Of a stretch of DNA of 64,000 bases, positions 11,452 through 22,235 are shown piece by piece. The number at the start of each line of letters is the position of its first letter. Position 1 is the first letter of the stretch. The stretch is from NCBI RefSeq assembly GCF_000276665.1, contig NW_004955502.1, positions 6,813,638 to 6,877,637 of the forward strand, written 5' to 3'. A program made the translations under genes and the position numbers. The stretch comes from Chinchilla lanigera. Taxonomy: Eukaryota > Chordata > Mammalia > Rodentia > Chinchillidae. The notes under the pieces are model-generated. The model was not told where the DNA came from, made no database searches, and saw only the letters and a list, made by a program, of their open reading frames with translations.

Positions 11452-12669
11452 AATAAATAATTTTAAAGTAAAATTAAAGACTCATTGAAGAAATGGGCAA
11501 GTGAAATGAACAGACACTTCACAAAGGAAGAAGTACAAATGGCCAAAAAATATATGAAAAAACGTTCAATATCTCTGGCCATTAGAGATGCCAATTAAAA
11601 CAATGCTAAGATTCTACCTCACTCCAGAAAGAATGGCGATCATCAAGAAATTAAAAGACAACAAATGCTAGCGTAGATGTGGTGAAAAAGGAATCCTCTT
11701 ACATTGTTGGTGGGAAGGTAAACTGGTACAACTGTTATGGAAATCAGCATGGAGGTCTCTCAAAGGACTGAAATTAGAAATTCCACATGAGCCAGCTGTG
11801 CTCCTCATCTAGGCATCTTGCTCAAAAAGCTTAAGGCACCACACTACAGCAACACATACCATTGTTCATAGGCACAAAATCCATAACAGCTGAATCCTGA
11901 AAACAGCCTGTATACCCACCAACAGACGATTGGATAAAGAAACTGTGATATCTACATATGTAATGGAATACTACTCACTATGAAGAAGAACACATTTGGG
12001 ATATGTGTAGAAAAGTGGATGTATCTGGAAAATATGTCAAGTGAAATAAATCAGACACACAAACTTGAATACCACAGGGTAGCTCTCATCTGAGTAAAGC
12101 AAAGTGCAAACTAAGAGAAAGTAAAGGAAGGATAGAACAAGACAAAGGGATGGATCTCTTGAAGACAAGAAGGGGTCCAGGGCACCCAGGGTGAAGGTTG
12201 AGGGAGAGGAAAGGGGAAATAGATAAGTGAGGACATGCCAGGTACAAGGTGCCAATCACTTCAGTGGATGCAGACACTATATGCCATAAACATGAACTAA
12301 GATTAATAATGTCAGCAAGGATGAAAAAGGGGAAAAGAGAAAACAGAGGAGAAAGGGAAGAAGGGTACATTTTTTAAAGAAATAAGCTATAGTTAAGATA
12401 CTTATACTACTAATTTCTCTTAGTTTATTGAAAAGAAAGGTTTGTGCTAATATTGTTTGGAAAATTAAATGCCAATATCTTGTACTCTGAGTAACTAATT
12501 TAAAGGTAACAATATGCATTGTATTAACCATTGTTACCCTCCTATTATCTTGTTTTGAAATTTTATTTTTTCTCTTTAAAAGAAAAAACAAGCTATATTA
12601 TGTACATGAACCAACCCCTGAGATGACTGTAAAATGCATGTACTCAAACATGTACTAATAAAATAAAAT

Positions 12670-12935
12670 AACTCAAAAAACTTACCTTCAAAAAACAAAT
12701 TACCCAATCAAAAATGGGCAAATTGTCCGACGCGTCTCTAAAGAAGAAATACAAATGGTCAATAATTATATGAAAAATGTTCAACATTATTAGCAATTAC
12801 TGAAATGCAAATAAATACTGTATTGAGATTTCACTTTACCCCAGTCAAAACAGCTATCACCAAGACTACAAAAAACAATAAATGCTGGTGAAGATATGGG
12901 GAGAAAGGAACCCTTTTACATTGCTGTCAGGAATG
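12670..12935 (+). mobile_element. L1 ORF2 3' fragment, second copy
   Basis: Starts again at the late-ORF2 block ('caatcaaaaatgggcaaatt', 'aagaagaaatacaaatggtc') already seen at about 11495-11545. It is therefore a separate L1 fragment and not a continuation. Confidence 0.8.
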
Positions 12936-13473
12936 TGTAAAGTGCATATATAGGGGAAGATAAAATGCCAGTTTCACTTAAGAATGTCCTTTATAGAGCA
13001 AAACAAGTTTAAATCTAAAAAATAAATAAATGATAAATAGCAAAATGTATTCCCCAGAATCAAGCACTAAATTTCCTACAAAATAAATACACACAAAAGT
13101 TGTTTTACATTTGTGCGCTCAGATAAAAGGTCACTTAACATTTTTAATTAAAGCACATTAATTAAAGAGTAAGCTTACACTAAAATAGTTTTCCTCACTA
13201 GGGTCTCTACTAGAAGGAGAATTAAATTATGACCTATTTAATCCATGGTGTCTGTGTTAATGGAGTTTAGAAGTTGGTACTTAGACTTTATTTGGTGTAT
13301 TTCGTATGTACACAGAGACAATAAAGAATTCTAATAGCCTACTTGGACTTTTTCTTGAAGAATTGGTCTATGCTCAATCTGGGAACTAAGCTAGCACTTG
13401 CTGGTCAGTGTGCTGTAGGTGCTACAGTACATGGCAGCTAACAGAACTTCTGGTTTTAGACAGGTAATGTGAG
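12936..13473. other. Intergenic, no gene recognised
   Basis: AT-rich unique-looking sequence with no convincing ORF or RNA. Confidence 0.5.
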
Positions 13474-13482
13474 TGTGTGTAT

Positions 13483-13513
<31 letters not shown>

Positions 13514-13526
13514 CGCGCGCTCGCGC
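13474..13526. repeat. (GT)n(GC)n compound microsatellite
   Basis: A GT run passes directly into a GC run and ends with TCGCGCAC: alternating purine-pyrimidine throughout, a classic Z-DNA-forming composition. Confidence 0.95.
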
Positions 13527-13528
13527 AC

Positions 13529-13599
13529 TGCTGTGGATGGGACCTAGGATCTTCTAAGTGCTAAGCAAGCATCCTAGCTGTGAGCTACACTCCCAACAC
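13529..13599 (-). repeat. ID SINE, antisense
   Basis: 'ggatgggacctaggatcttc', 'gtgctaagcaagcatcctag' and 'tgagctacactcccaac' are the reverse complement of a tRNA-derived ID. The GT/GC run sits at its A-tail side. Confidence 0.75.
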
Positions 13600-14171
13600 A
13601 AATGTTTTTTAAGACATCCTCAGCTGACTCTGCAGCAGCAGGCAGGTGCAAAGTAGTAGGGCACCAGCTGTCATCTTCTTCCCCAGCGGTAAGTGTGTTT
13701 CTTGGTGCAGCCCGAGCTGACGATGATAAAGCATGTAGTCTCTTTGGTTCTGAGTCTACCTAACCCCAGCCTCTTCCACACATCCCTTGTGATCAGCAAC
13801 CGGTCTTGGCATTAGAGCACTGGGAGAACCTGTGAGGCCTCAAAGGCTGGCCCTGAGATTATAGGGCAAATATAAAGTGATGAGAGAGTAAAGAACAGAT
13901 TGAGAGAAGGAAAACTGCTACTCAGAGAGGGAAGAGCAAGCAAATAACGGATGGGTCTGAAGGTTAGCGCATCCGTCTTTGTCCCTGGGATATAAACCCT
14001 TACTCGAGCTTCTCTTGGCGCATCCACTGTGTATACATACGTGTGTACCTGTGCTCCATAAAGTGATTTGAGGACCCCCTGAAAGAAAACTTAAAAGGTG
14101 CATGCTCTTTTTAGCCAAAAGGCCAGCCTTTGAAGGCATGACAAATGTATAATTCTACAACTCTCAATCTA
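13600..14171. other. Intergenic, no gene recognised
   Basis: Unique-looking sequence; the minus-strand frames at 13812-14139 show no family resemblance. Confidence 0.5.
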
Positions 14172-14254
14172 GGGCTGGGAATATAGCTCAGTGGAACAGC
14201 GCCTGCCTGGCAAGTGCAACGTCCTGAGTTCCATTCGCAGTAACAAAAAAAAAA
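14172..14254 (+). repeat. ID SINE
   Basis: 'gggctgggaatatagctcag' and 'gcgcctgcctggcaagtgca' followed by an A-tail; short direct repeat aactctca on both sides. Confidence 0.9.
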
Positions 14255-14724
14255 GAACTCTCACAGGTCTAAACATCACTAGCGCTTCCCACATTTTGCC
14301 CGTCATTTCCTCCAGCGACTTTCTCCAGAGCCTGAGATGAAGTCCGGATTAAGGGGTGGGGGAGGGTTGCCAACGGAGTACTAAAACACATAGGAATCAG
14401 TTACCACGCGTGCAGATTCAAACGCACCAAAGCATCAAAAGTATTTACAGCAGTGGGAGACATTTGGAAAATCGAATAGCAAATAGATGCCGGATGGTAT
14501 TTCCGTGTGTTTGTTATTTTTAATGGCATGGAATTCTAAACAGTATATTTTCATTATGGTATTGTTTCTGACAAGAACATAGGAAAAGGGTAAAAGGAAA
14601 AGAATGAAAATACTCAGGTGGGTCACGAAAGACAAGAGCCTGCCCTGGCCTTGGAATTTAGAATTTCACCAGGGAAGGGGACGGCAGGGAAACTGGAGCT
14701 AGTTGCTAGTTAGAGTAACACTGC

Positions 14725-14917
14725 AACTGGGTGTGGTAGGACACATCTGTAAGTAATCCTATTTCTCTGGGAGGCTGTGGCAGGAGAATTTCGAGTTTGA
14801 GCTCAGCCTGGGCAATTTAGTGACTTTAACAAGACCCCAATAAAAATAAAAATAAAATTTAAACAGGGACGGACATGAAGCTCAGCGGAAAGATGCTGGG
14901 TTCAGTTCCCAGCTCGG
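14725..14917 (+). repeat. B1-dID composite SINE
   Basis: B1 part (gtgtggtaggacacatctgt, gggaggctgtggcaggag), A-rich linker, then ID part (aagctcagcggaaagatgct, gttcagttcccagctcg). Confidence 0.8.
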
Positions 14918-14939
14918 AGAGGACCGCACTGTCCAGGAA

Positions 14940-15850
14940 AGGGATGAAAGCATGATTGCGGCCCCCGGCCTGCTCATGATAGACCAGAAGAGAAGTGTAT
15001 TCCGGAGCAATCAGAACCCGAGGACTGGCTTCACGAACCGGCCTCGGGACAGAACCACCCACTACGCTGTTCGCAGAAAGTACTAGCTTGGCGCTAGCAT
15101 TTGACGGGCAAGTCCGTTTTCCGCAGGCGCAGCGGTTCGCGTTCGGAGAACTAAGACACAGGTGTAGAGCAGAGCCTGCAACAGCGAGAGACCTGCGGAC
15201 CGGGCCGACCTGCTGCGCCGGGTGGCTCAGGGCCCCTCAACTCCATCCCGGGACCCGGGCCGCCCCCTCCGCACCCCGCGCTCCCGCCACGCTCCCCGCG
15301 CTCCCCGGCCCAGACTCGCGGCCGTGACAGTTTCTGAGGAGACCCCGCCCGGGGGCCCCGACTCCTCCGCTCGTTTCACCGGGCCTCGTTCTGGGAGCCG
15401 CAGAGGTGGGGCCCGCCCGGCTTCCCCTCGGGGGCGCTCGGTGGTGCGGGACTGAACCCAGAGCGGGCGCCACCCGCGGAAGTAATGGAGCTCCGGTTCC
15501 CGGACCGCAGGGAGCACCAGTCCCGGACGTCATTCTGGGTTACCCTACACGGGAGACCGGCTTTAAGTAACTGCTCAGCACTGGACACACGGACACGGAC
15601 ACGCACAGCGCGCACGGCCCCAGAAGGGCTCCCCTGCGGAGCAGGCCCCGGAAATGACGTCCGCAGCCGGCTCGCTCGCGGCGCGGTCGGACACAGCCGC
15701 GCGCCTCCCGACGGACCGCGTGCTGCCCCCGAGCCCCGCGTGGACCAGCGCCGGCCGGGCCGGGAAGACCACAGGATTATCACGACGGCGCGGGGAACGT
15801 GCCCCCGAAAACCGAGGAAAAGATTCTAGGGAGCGCTCAGGCTCCTGATG
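14940..15850. promoter_or_regulatory. Orphan CpG island
   Basis: An abrupt GC- and CpG-dense block in an otherwise AT-rich region, densest from about 15110 to 15830. Such islands mark promoters, usually of widely expressed genes. It contains two CRE-type ACGTCA sites (15524-15534 and 15653-15663) and G/C boxes. Frames of 60-135 codons are open on both strands, as expected in GC-rich DNA, and none resembles a protein I know. In human the gene next to PHIP on this side is IRAK1BP1, but I do not see its first coding exon here. The island could start a non-coding transcript, an upstream exon, or a lineage-specific gene. Confidence 0.75.
15524..15663. promoter_or_regulatory. Inverted pair of CRE-like ACGTCA sites
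   Basis: CGGACGTCATT at 15524-15534 and its exact reverse complement AATGACGTCCG at 15653-15663, 118 bp apart edge to edge. Both contain TGACGTC, one base short of the full TGACGTCA CREB/ATF site. Located inside the CpG island, as expected for a promoter. Confidence 0.6.
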
Positions 15851-17014
15851 TGTTTGAGAAATGTGCTGTCTGTGTTTCCACTTGAAAACTGTATTTGCTA
15901 TTTATTACATAAACATTTGAACAGTGCATAAGGCGACTGTAATCACATTTATACACCCACAGGCACTGTCTGAAGTGGACTTGAAAGTGTGAATAGCGGC
16001 ACGAAAGTCACTAAGATGACCATCTTCAATGCAGCATTTGGACCACAAATGGTGAAAATGAATAGAAGAATGCATGCATCAGGGAAACGCTCCACTATTT
16101 TAACAAATTTCAACTACTTTTGTTATATTGGAAAAATACTGATATTGGGTGAAATAAAATAGGAAATGAGCAGATAGTCCTTTGTAACCACAAGAATTAA
16201 GCCTATATTTGTGATCATCACAGTATTATACTAAGCCAAAATGTCATATATGTTTCAAAATAAAGTTTCATTTATAAGTTTAAGTACTTATCTAAATTAA
16301 TTTACTCCTGGGAAATTTTAATAATTTATAAAGACACTGAAAATTTTTCTTAAAACCCAAAGAAAGGGTATTTTTAATTTGCCTTTCAATTGACAAGAAT
16401 TATGCAGAGGTGAACCCAAAGAGTAATCACTGAAAATTTTGTCTGAAAATGCATTTTAATTTTGAAGAATAGCCATCATCTGAATTTTAGTAATATCCAG
16501 CACATTAAAAATATTTATTACCGAAAATTAAAATTATATAATATTTTTATGTTTTGAAAATAAAATGCTTTGCTTTTATTGATGGACAGACATCCAAACT
16601 GTATAAGGAAAAACCAGTGTTTTCCAGGCTGAAAAAGTCTACCTATGTGGTGTGGAATCTGACGTTTCTTTGCTGTGTTCAGGGAAGCAATTCTGCCTAC
16701 AGTCCTAAAAGCTCTACCTATGACCACATGAAGTTTTGGGGTTCATCTAGACACAAGCCATCACATGGATATAAGCCACAAATGTAGATATAGTGCTGTG
16801 GATTGAATAAAAAGTAATCTGATCCGTGCCCAATTGATGAAATTATATTAAATCCTGGATACTAGAAAATGACTATGGATAGTTAGTACAAGAAGATCCT
16901 CTTGGGAGTCCATCGGCCTTGTACAGGAAGATCCAATAGTATAATTGTCTTTAAAGTATTATAATCCATAAGTAGAAATCACTCCTTAATCCAGTCAATA
17001 CATTTGGCTGGGGG
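15851..17014. other. Intergenic, no gene recognised
   Basis: AT-rich sequence right after the CpG island and notably free of SINEs. The plus frame 16554-16787 is not recognised. Confidence 0.5.
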
Positions 17015-17165
17015 AAATGTAACTGTTTCTGTGTTTAAGTTTCTGTAATGTAATATGAGGATAATAATCTACCCTCACCAAGCTGTGAAAACAAAATGAA
17101 CTGCTCCATGTGAAGAATGTAGAACAGTGGTAACACAGTGCTTAATGAATACTATAATTTATTAC
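17015..17165 (+). repeat. MIR SINE fragment
   Basis: Matches the MIR pattern: 'aatatgaggataataatcta', then 'gaacagtggtaacacagtgc' and 'ttaatgaatactataattta'. Old and diverged. Confidence 0.65.
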
Positions 17166-17834
17166 TCATATGAGTTTAACACTTGATAAGATGTAGTTTG
17201 CAAAGACAGCTAGAATAGAAAACCTAATTGAAAAAAGAGCCAGAGAAGAAATACAGTGGTGAAAGATCCAAATTTGTTTCTTTAACTTCATTGTCTCTTT
17301 AAGAGAAGCTAGCATCATTTGCTCCAGTTTTTGCATGCTTTTGTATTGGAAACTTACTTATTAATTATAGTTTGTCATCCAGTGAATTAATAATCACTAT
17401 TTTGTAAAATATGACTACTCTTGCCACTATGAAAATGTAATTAATATACAATTGGCTCCCTAATCATGACAGAGAAATGCATTCCAAGCAATCTTTCAAG
17501 TGGCTATATTAAGTGAGTGTGGCTGGCTAAGGCCACTGAGGAAATGGGTTGCCACAGGCATTAGCAAAATTTATGGCTCATGTAAGAAACAAGACTGAGA
17601 TCTTTACAGTCTTTCGGATATAGCCCAGATCAAGGTAGTTATATATGTCCATTATTTCTCTGGAATGAACATGGCCTGCATAGTAATTTAATAGGTTGTC
17701 TTTACATCATGAAAACTGCAAAAAGCTTGATGAAATTCTCTGTTTAACAAATTTTTGGGTGCAAGGTTTCAGTTTAATTAAAACCACTTTCCCATCACTT
17801 TTTAAGATTTGGGTTAAAGGTCCCAGGTTAAGTA

Positions 17835-18310
17835 CATAGGTGTGTTAGTTACTTTTCTTTCATTGCTGAGACAAAATACCCAACCCCTGAAATTAAGGAA
17901 GAAAAAGTTCATTTAGCTCACAGTTTGTAGAAGTTTCAGTCCATAATCAGCAGGCTTCTCCAGGGTGGCGTGTGAGAGGGCAACAGTTCATGGCACTGGA
18001 ACACAGCAAAAGCAAGAAGAGCAAAAAAGGGGGGACCTTTTCCTCCCTTATATTGTCAGCAGGCTCCCACCCAAGGGTGGGTTCCTCTACACCCTAGGAT
18101 GTAGAACTGCTAATTCACTTAGTTAAACTTCTAAACTGCTCAAGTTGACACAATAGATCAGCCATTACAATCCACCCCTTGTCAACTTGACAGTGGACAC
18201 ATTTCTTTAAACTACTCTCTGGATACAAAGACATGCTTATAATTATGCCTAACATGTTATATAACTATCCTGTTTGCAAACAGAAATGTATTAATTCCCT
18301 CACCAGATTA
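17835..18310 (+). repeat. Dispersed rodent repeat ('acaaaatacc' type), class uncertain
   Basis: Begins 'tgttagttacttttctttca' ... 'gagacaaaatacccaa', then 'cagtttgtagaagtttcagt', the layout of a common rodent interspersed repeat whose class name I cannot give with certainty. A second copy in inverted orientation follows at 18667-18755. Confidence 0.6.
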
Positions 18311-18666
18311 CAAAGTAAGTTTCCTTTACATGATGTTTATTCTTATCATTTCACAACTTGAACAATATAGCATCAATTTAATGATTTTTAAGAACCAGTA
18401 TTGTCTATCAATGTTAAAATACATTAGAATCATAATATCCCCACCTGCCTCCAAAGACTCATGCACATCCCTTTATGGAAAAGGCATTCAGTCCATCACT
18501 AAGAGTTGCCACAGTCCTAACAGTTTCAGCATTGCTGAAAAGTCCAAGTCCTAAGTCTCCTCTGGGATGTAAGGCAAACTCTTAGCGGAGAGCCCCTGTA
18601 CAAATGAGAAGTTAAACATTTCCAGCACTGAATGGTACAAGACAAGCATTTCCATTTCAAAAGTTA

Positions 18667-18755
18667 GTGAGGGAATTAATGCATGTCTGTTTGTTCCATG
18701 AACTGTTGCCCTCTGACACGCCACCCTGGAGAAGCCAGTTGATCATGGACTGAAA
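18667..18755 (-). repeat. Inverted partial copy of the 17.8-18.3 kb repeat
   Basis: 18693-18755 is the reverse complement of about 17935-17996 with about 4 mismatches over 60 bases. 18667-18692 is the reverse complement of about 18280-18306. The two pieces are adjacent here but about 280 bp apart in the first copy. Confidence 0.8.
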
Positions 18756-20500
18756 TCAATCAATAAGAATATATAGATTTTTGTTCAATAAAGTTAAAAA
18801 TCTTGGACAAGATAATCACAAAGTTATAGCATTTCTTTAACAGTTTTATATCTAATCCAGCAATCTTATCTCCCTGTGAATGGCCCAGACTTGTTTGCAT
18901 GCCTCATAACCAATTGTTGAACATTAGACATTTTGTATATGATATTTTTGTAAGTGGAAATCAAATTCTTCCCCCTTTCTTAGGGTTTGTTGTTGCTTGT
19001 TGTGTGTTATTGTTTAGTGACTTCTTAAATTGTTTTTGTAATCATTCTTTATCATGTTTGGCCATTGAATTCTCTCTTTCAGTAGGAGAGACCAGCTAGT
19101 AATTTGACAAAGATTTTAAGTAGTTGGAGCCAAAATAAATATATGTAAATAAAGCTACCAAAGCCCAACTCTCCAGTTTGCAGATTGGCTGTGTGTGGGA
19201 GCAGTATGCTTCAGTGCTCAGAAGGCTGTTTACACTTCTGCCTTATCTTTCCCTTTTGTTTGCATGGCCCTAAATGTCAGACACAGGTGAAAGCTCTCGG
19301 CATCTTCTCCAGACTCTTGTGAGCAAGTTCCCAGCCTTGTGTGTCCGCGCGGCCTTGTAGGTTGTTCCAAGCCTTTGTTTTCCTGTCTTTCCCCCTCAGC
19401 CTTTCCCTTCTGAGCTTCTGTTTTTGTGCTCCTTGCACCCATCTTTTTTTCCTTGTTCTGGAGCAGCTGTAACTATTGCGTTTGTTTTTAACTGATTTTG
19501 ACAGTATTGTCTGGGGTTCATTGCAGTCAGGAGAAAGTGCTAAAGGGTAAAACCTAGGCAAGCCTGCGTCATCCTTCAGGGAGCTAGACAAGTCAAACAC
19601 GGACACTTACCTGAGAACCAGTTGTGCGGCTGTCTCTGGTACCAGCAAGCTGGCCAGGAATGTGAGCTGCCTTGGCCACGGCCACAGTGGAGGGGAAGAA
19701 GGGTTAATTTAAAGCACTGAAACATTCTCTTAAAACTCAGCAGCTTTTTATTTTATTGTTGTTGCTTTTTTATTGAATTTCAAAGAGTTGCAAAAAGATT
19801 GATTCTGGCAAATTTCTTTCCAGCTTACTCATTGCTTTATTGGAAGGATACAGCCAAAGTTCCCTATCGTTTTGTGATATGGTATCTCCAGCAATCTTAA
19901 TTATCTATAAACTCCTAGCAAATGCTCTTTGAACTGGACTTAACATTCTAACAGTGCTCTCATTAACTAATGAGTTGAGTAAATTCCATGAAGTGAGTTC
20001 CTTTTGTATTTACTGTCCTGTTTTGGTTTTGCCTTTGGTTTTTCATAATTGTTAAGCTACTCATTAGTGGTAATGATTTTGAATTTTGTTTATGGTCTAA
20101 AATCTAATTGAGATCTCATCTTTGTTGGGTGAAGATGGTTTCAAAAAAATCTAGTCCCATTTTTTTTTTTTTTCTCATTGTGAGCTCAAATCAATTAAGA
20201 AAGGAGAGGAACTTTAAAATCTGAACTGGCAAGGCTGTGATTAGTTTATTTGTGGCTAAAGCTGTAGAAATGAAGCTGTAAGAATTCTGGTTTTATCTGT
20301 GAGAAATCTCTTGTGCTAAATACCAGTATGAGATGATTTCAGGTTCATTATTTGGGTTTGATCTCTCTTAAAGGACTTTTTTTTCTGACAGATCTGCAGA
20401 GAAGTATTTTAATAAATCTAATATTTCCCGAAGTTGCAGAAAATAAGGGCACTGAATTTAGAGTACTTCTAAGTGAGAGACCTTAAAAATAATCTTTATT
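18756..20500. other. Intergenic, no gene recognised
   Basis: Unique-looking sequence. Two overlapping minus-strand frames at 19230-19606 (up to 109 codons) are rich in Lys/Arg/Gln but match no family I know; one runs off a donor-like site near 19610. Confidence 0.5.
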
Positions 20501-20694
20501 TGGGCTGGTGGTATGGCTTACTGATAGAGAGCTTTCTTTTTTTTTGTTTTTTTGTTTTTTCTCCGGTACCGGGAACCGAACTCACGACCTTGCACTTGCC
20601 AGGCAGGCGCTTTTGCCGCTGAGCTAAATCCCCAGCCCCGATAGAGAGCTTTCTTAACACCTGTAATGCCCTGGATTTGATCTCTAGTACTCCC
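20501..20694 (+). repeat. Old ID SINE split by a younger ID
   Basis: Left half 'tgggctggtggtatggctta' at 20501 and right half 'gatttgatctctagtact' at 20675 belong to one diverged ID. Between them sits the insert at 20539-20639, with target duplication gatagagagctttctt at 20523-20538 and 20640-20655. Confidence 0.85.
20539..20639 (-). repeat. Young ID SINE, antisense, nested
   Basis: Antisense ID with T-run then 'ctccggtaccgggaaccgaa' and 'ttgccgctgagctaaatccc' ending cagcccc. Nearly identical to the copy at 63315-63427. 16-bp perfect target-site duplication. Confidence 0.95.
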
Positions 20695-20835
20695 CCTACA
20701 CACAACACCTAAAACAAAACCAAATAAAACACTTTTCTCATAATCGACTGACTCACAAAAAGTTGAGTAAGAATCCCAACACAAAATTAAGGTGAGTTTT
20801 TTTGGACAAATTTGATTGATTTAATAACTTTGGTG

Positions 20836-20993
20836 AGCTGGGCATGGTGGCACACGCTTGTAATCCCAGCGCTCGGGAGGCTGAGGCAGGAGGATCATTG
20901 TGAGTTCGAGACCAGCTTAGGCTACAAAGTGAGCTCAAGGCAGCCTGAACTGCATAGCAAGACCCTGTCTTAAAAAGACAAAAAAGAAAAAGG
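20836..20993 (+). repeat. B1 SINE
   Basis: 'ctgggcatggtggcacacgc', 'gagttcgagaccagctt' and 'agcaagaccctgtcttaaaa': full B1 with the internal duplication and an A-rich tail. Low divergence suggests a young copy. Confidence 0.92.
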
Positions 20994-20999
20994 AAATAC

Positions 21000-21255
21000 T
21001 GATTTTGGCTGATGGTTTCAGAAATTTCCTTCCATGGTTGGCGGGCTCCAAGGGCAGAAACCTGGTAGAAGGGTAGGGTGGGGGAGAGAGCTGCTCAACT
21101 CATAGGTGTCTACCCTTCAAGGCCATGGGCCAGTGATCTGCTTCCTCCAGCTGCGCCCACTCAGTGTGCACTTCCATAGACGACTCACTAAACAGCCCCT
21201 TAAAGTCTCACCTATAAACAGACTTCGGGGAGACATTTTATATGTAAACCGTAAC
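21000..21255 (+). repeat. Dispersed rodent repeat, 3' portion
   Basis: 'gctgatggtttcagaaattt' through 'gagagctgctcaactcatag' to 'gggagacattttatatgtaa' and 'accgtaaca', the right half of the same repeat family as at 17.8 kb. Confidence 0.5.
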
Positions 21256-22235
21256 ATTTCTCAGAAAGACAAATGACCAACAAATACGTGAAAAAATGTT
21301 AAATTTCACTAATCATCAGAGAAATGCAAATCAATACCTCAAGGAGCTATCATCTCACCCCACTCAGCATGATTATTATGAAAAAGACAAGAAATAGCCA
21401 GGCACTGTTGTAGGCACCTGTAATTTCAGCTATTTGGGAGGCTGAGGGAGGACTGCAGATTTGAGAAGAACCTCAGCAGTTCAGTGAAACCCTGTCTCAA
21501 AATAAAAATTTTAAAGACTCTCCTGGACATGTAGCTCAGTGGTAGAGCACACCTGGGTTGAATTCCTGTTGCCAATAAACTAAACAAATGCTGGCCAGGA
21601 CACAGATAAAAGAGGACTCAAACATAGTCAGTGGGAATGAAAATTAGTTCGGTCATTATGAAAATGGCACGGGAACACCTCAAAAACCAGGAGCAGAACT
21701 ATCGTATGAGCCAACAATTTCACTACTGAGTATATGAGACCATTGTACCTACAATGTACCTGAGCTCCAGTACTTATTGCAACATACAACCACGTTATAA
21801 AATCAATCCAGACGCCCATCAGTGAGTGAAGAAAACGTGGTAGATTTACACAGCGAAATACTACTCAGTCCTAAGAATGAAATCCTGTCACTTGCAGAAA
21901 AATGGACAGATTTGGAGATCATTACACTGAGTGAAATAAGCCAGATACAGAAAAATACCACACATTCTTACTCATTTTCAGAAAACAGTGAGACAACCCT
22001 GTAGAACTTCAGATGGAACAGTAGTTGCTAGAAATAGGGAAGGATCTGGGGGTGCAAAGAAATGAAAGTTTTAGGGACTGGGAAGGGTGCTGTGCGGGGG
22101 TGGATGAGAAAAGGGGCGGAGAGAAGGGATGAGGCACATGATGAACGTCTATGTATGGGTGGAAACAGCACAGTAAACCCCAATAACTTCTACAGTGATT
22201 ATAATTAAAATGATATATATGTCTATCTAAATCTT
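21256..22235 (+). mobile_element. L1 3' fragment
   Basis: Late ORF2 and 3' end on the plus strand: 'aaatttcactaatcatcaga', 'gaaatgcaaatcaatacctc', 'gaaatactactcagtcctaa' and 'gagtgaaataagccagatac'. Broken by a B1-dID at 21395-21578. No intact frame. Confidence 0.85.
21395..21578 (+). repeat. B1-dID SINE inside L1
   Basis: B1 part 'agccaggcactgttgtaggc' ... 'gtgaaaccctgtctcaaaa', then ID part 'gtagctcagtggtagagcac' and 'ttgaattcctg'. Confidence 0.8.

Larger units (their letters stand above)
9480..12669 (+). mobile_element. L1 LINE, ORF2 and 3' end, decayed and rearranged
   Basis: Plus-strand L1 sequence carrying ORF2 pieces. A reverse-transcriptase 'FSDD-VILY' box (from ttttcagatgatgtgatcct) stands near 10358-10381. 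Late-ORF2 blocks follow (tgggcaagtgaaatgaacag at about 11500; acattgttggtgggaaggta at 11701), then the usual 3' end ('ggaatactactcactatgaa'). All frames are broken. Interrupted by B1 SINEs at 10115-10253 and 11109-11279 and by an N gap. The segment at 10810-10930 and that at 10955-11090 repeat the same part of ORF2. Confidence 0.85.

Noticed and set aside
15575..15600. REST/NRSF-like motif TCAGCACTGGACA
   Set aside because: Half-sites are present but the spacing does not fit the canonical or the common non-canonical RE1 arrangement.
15376..15783. 135-codon minus-strand frame in the CpG island
   Set aside because: GC-rich DNA keeps stop codons rare in all frames; the protein is Arg/Gly/Ala/Pro-rich with no family resemblance and overlaps similar frames on the other strand.
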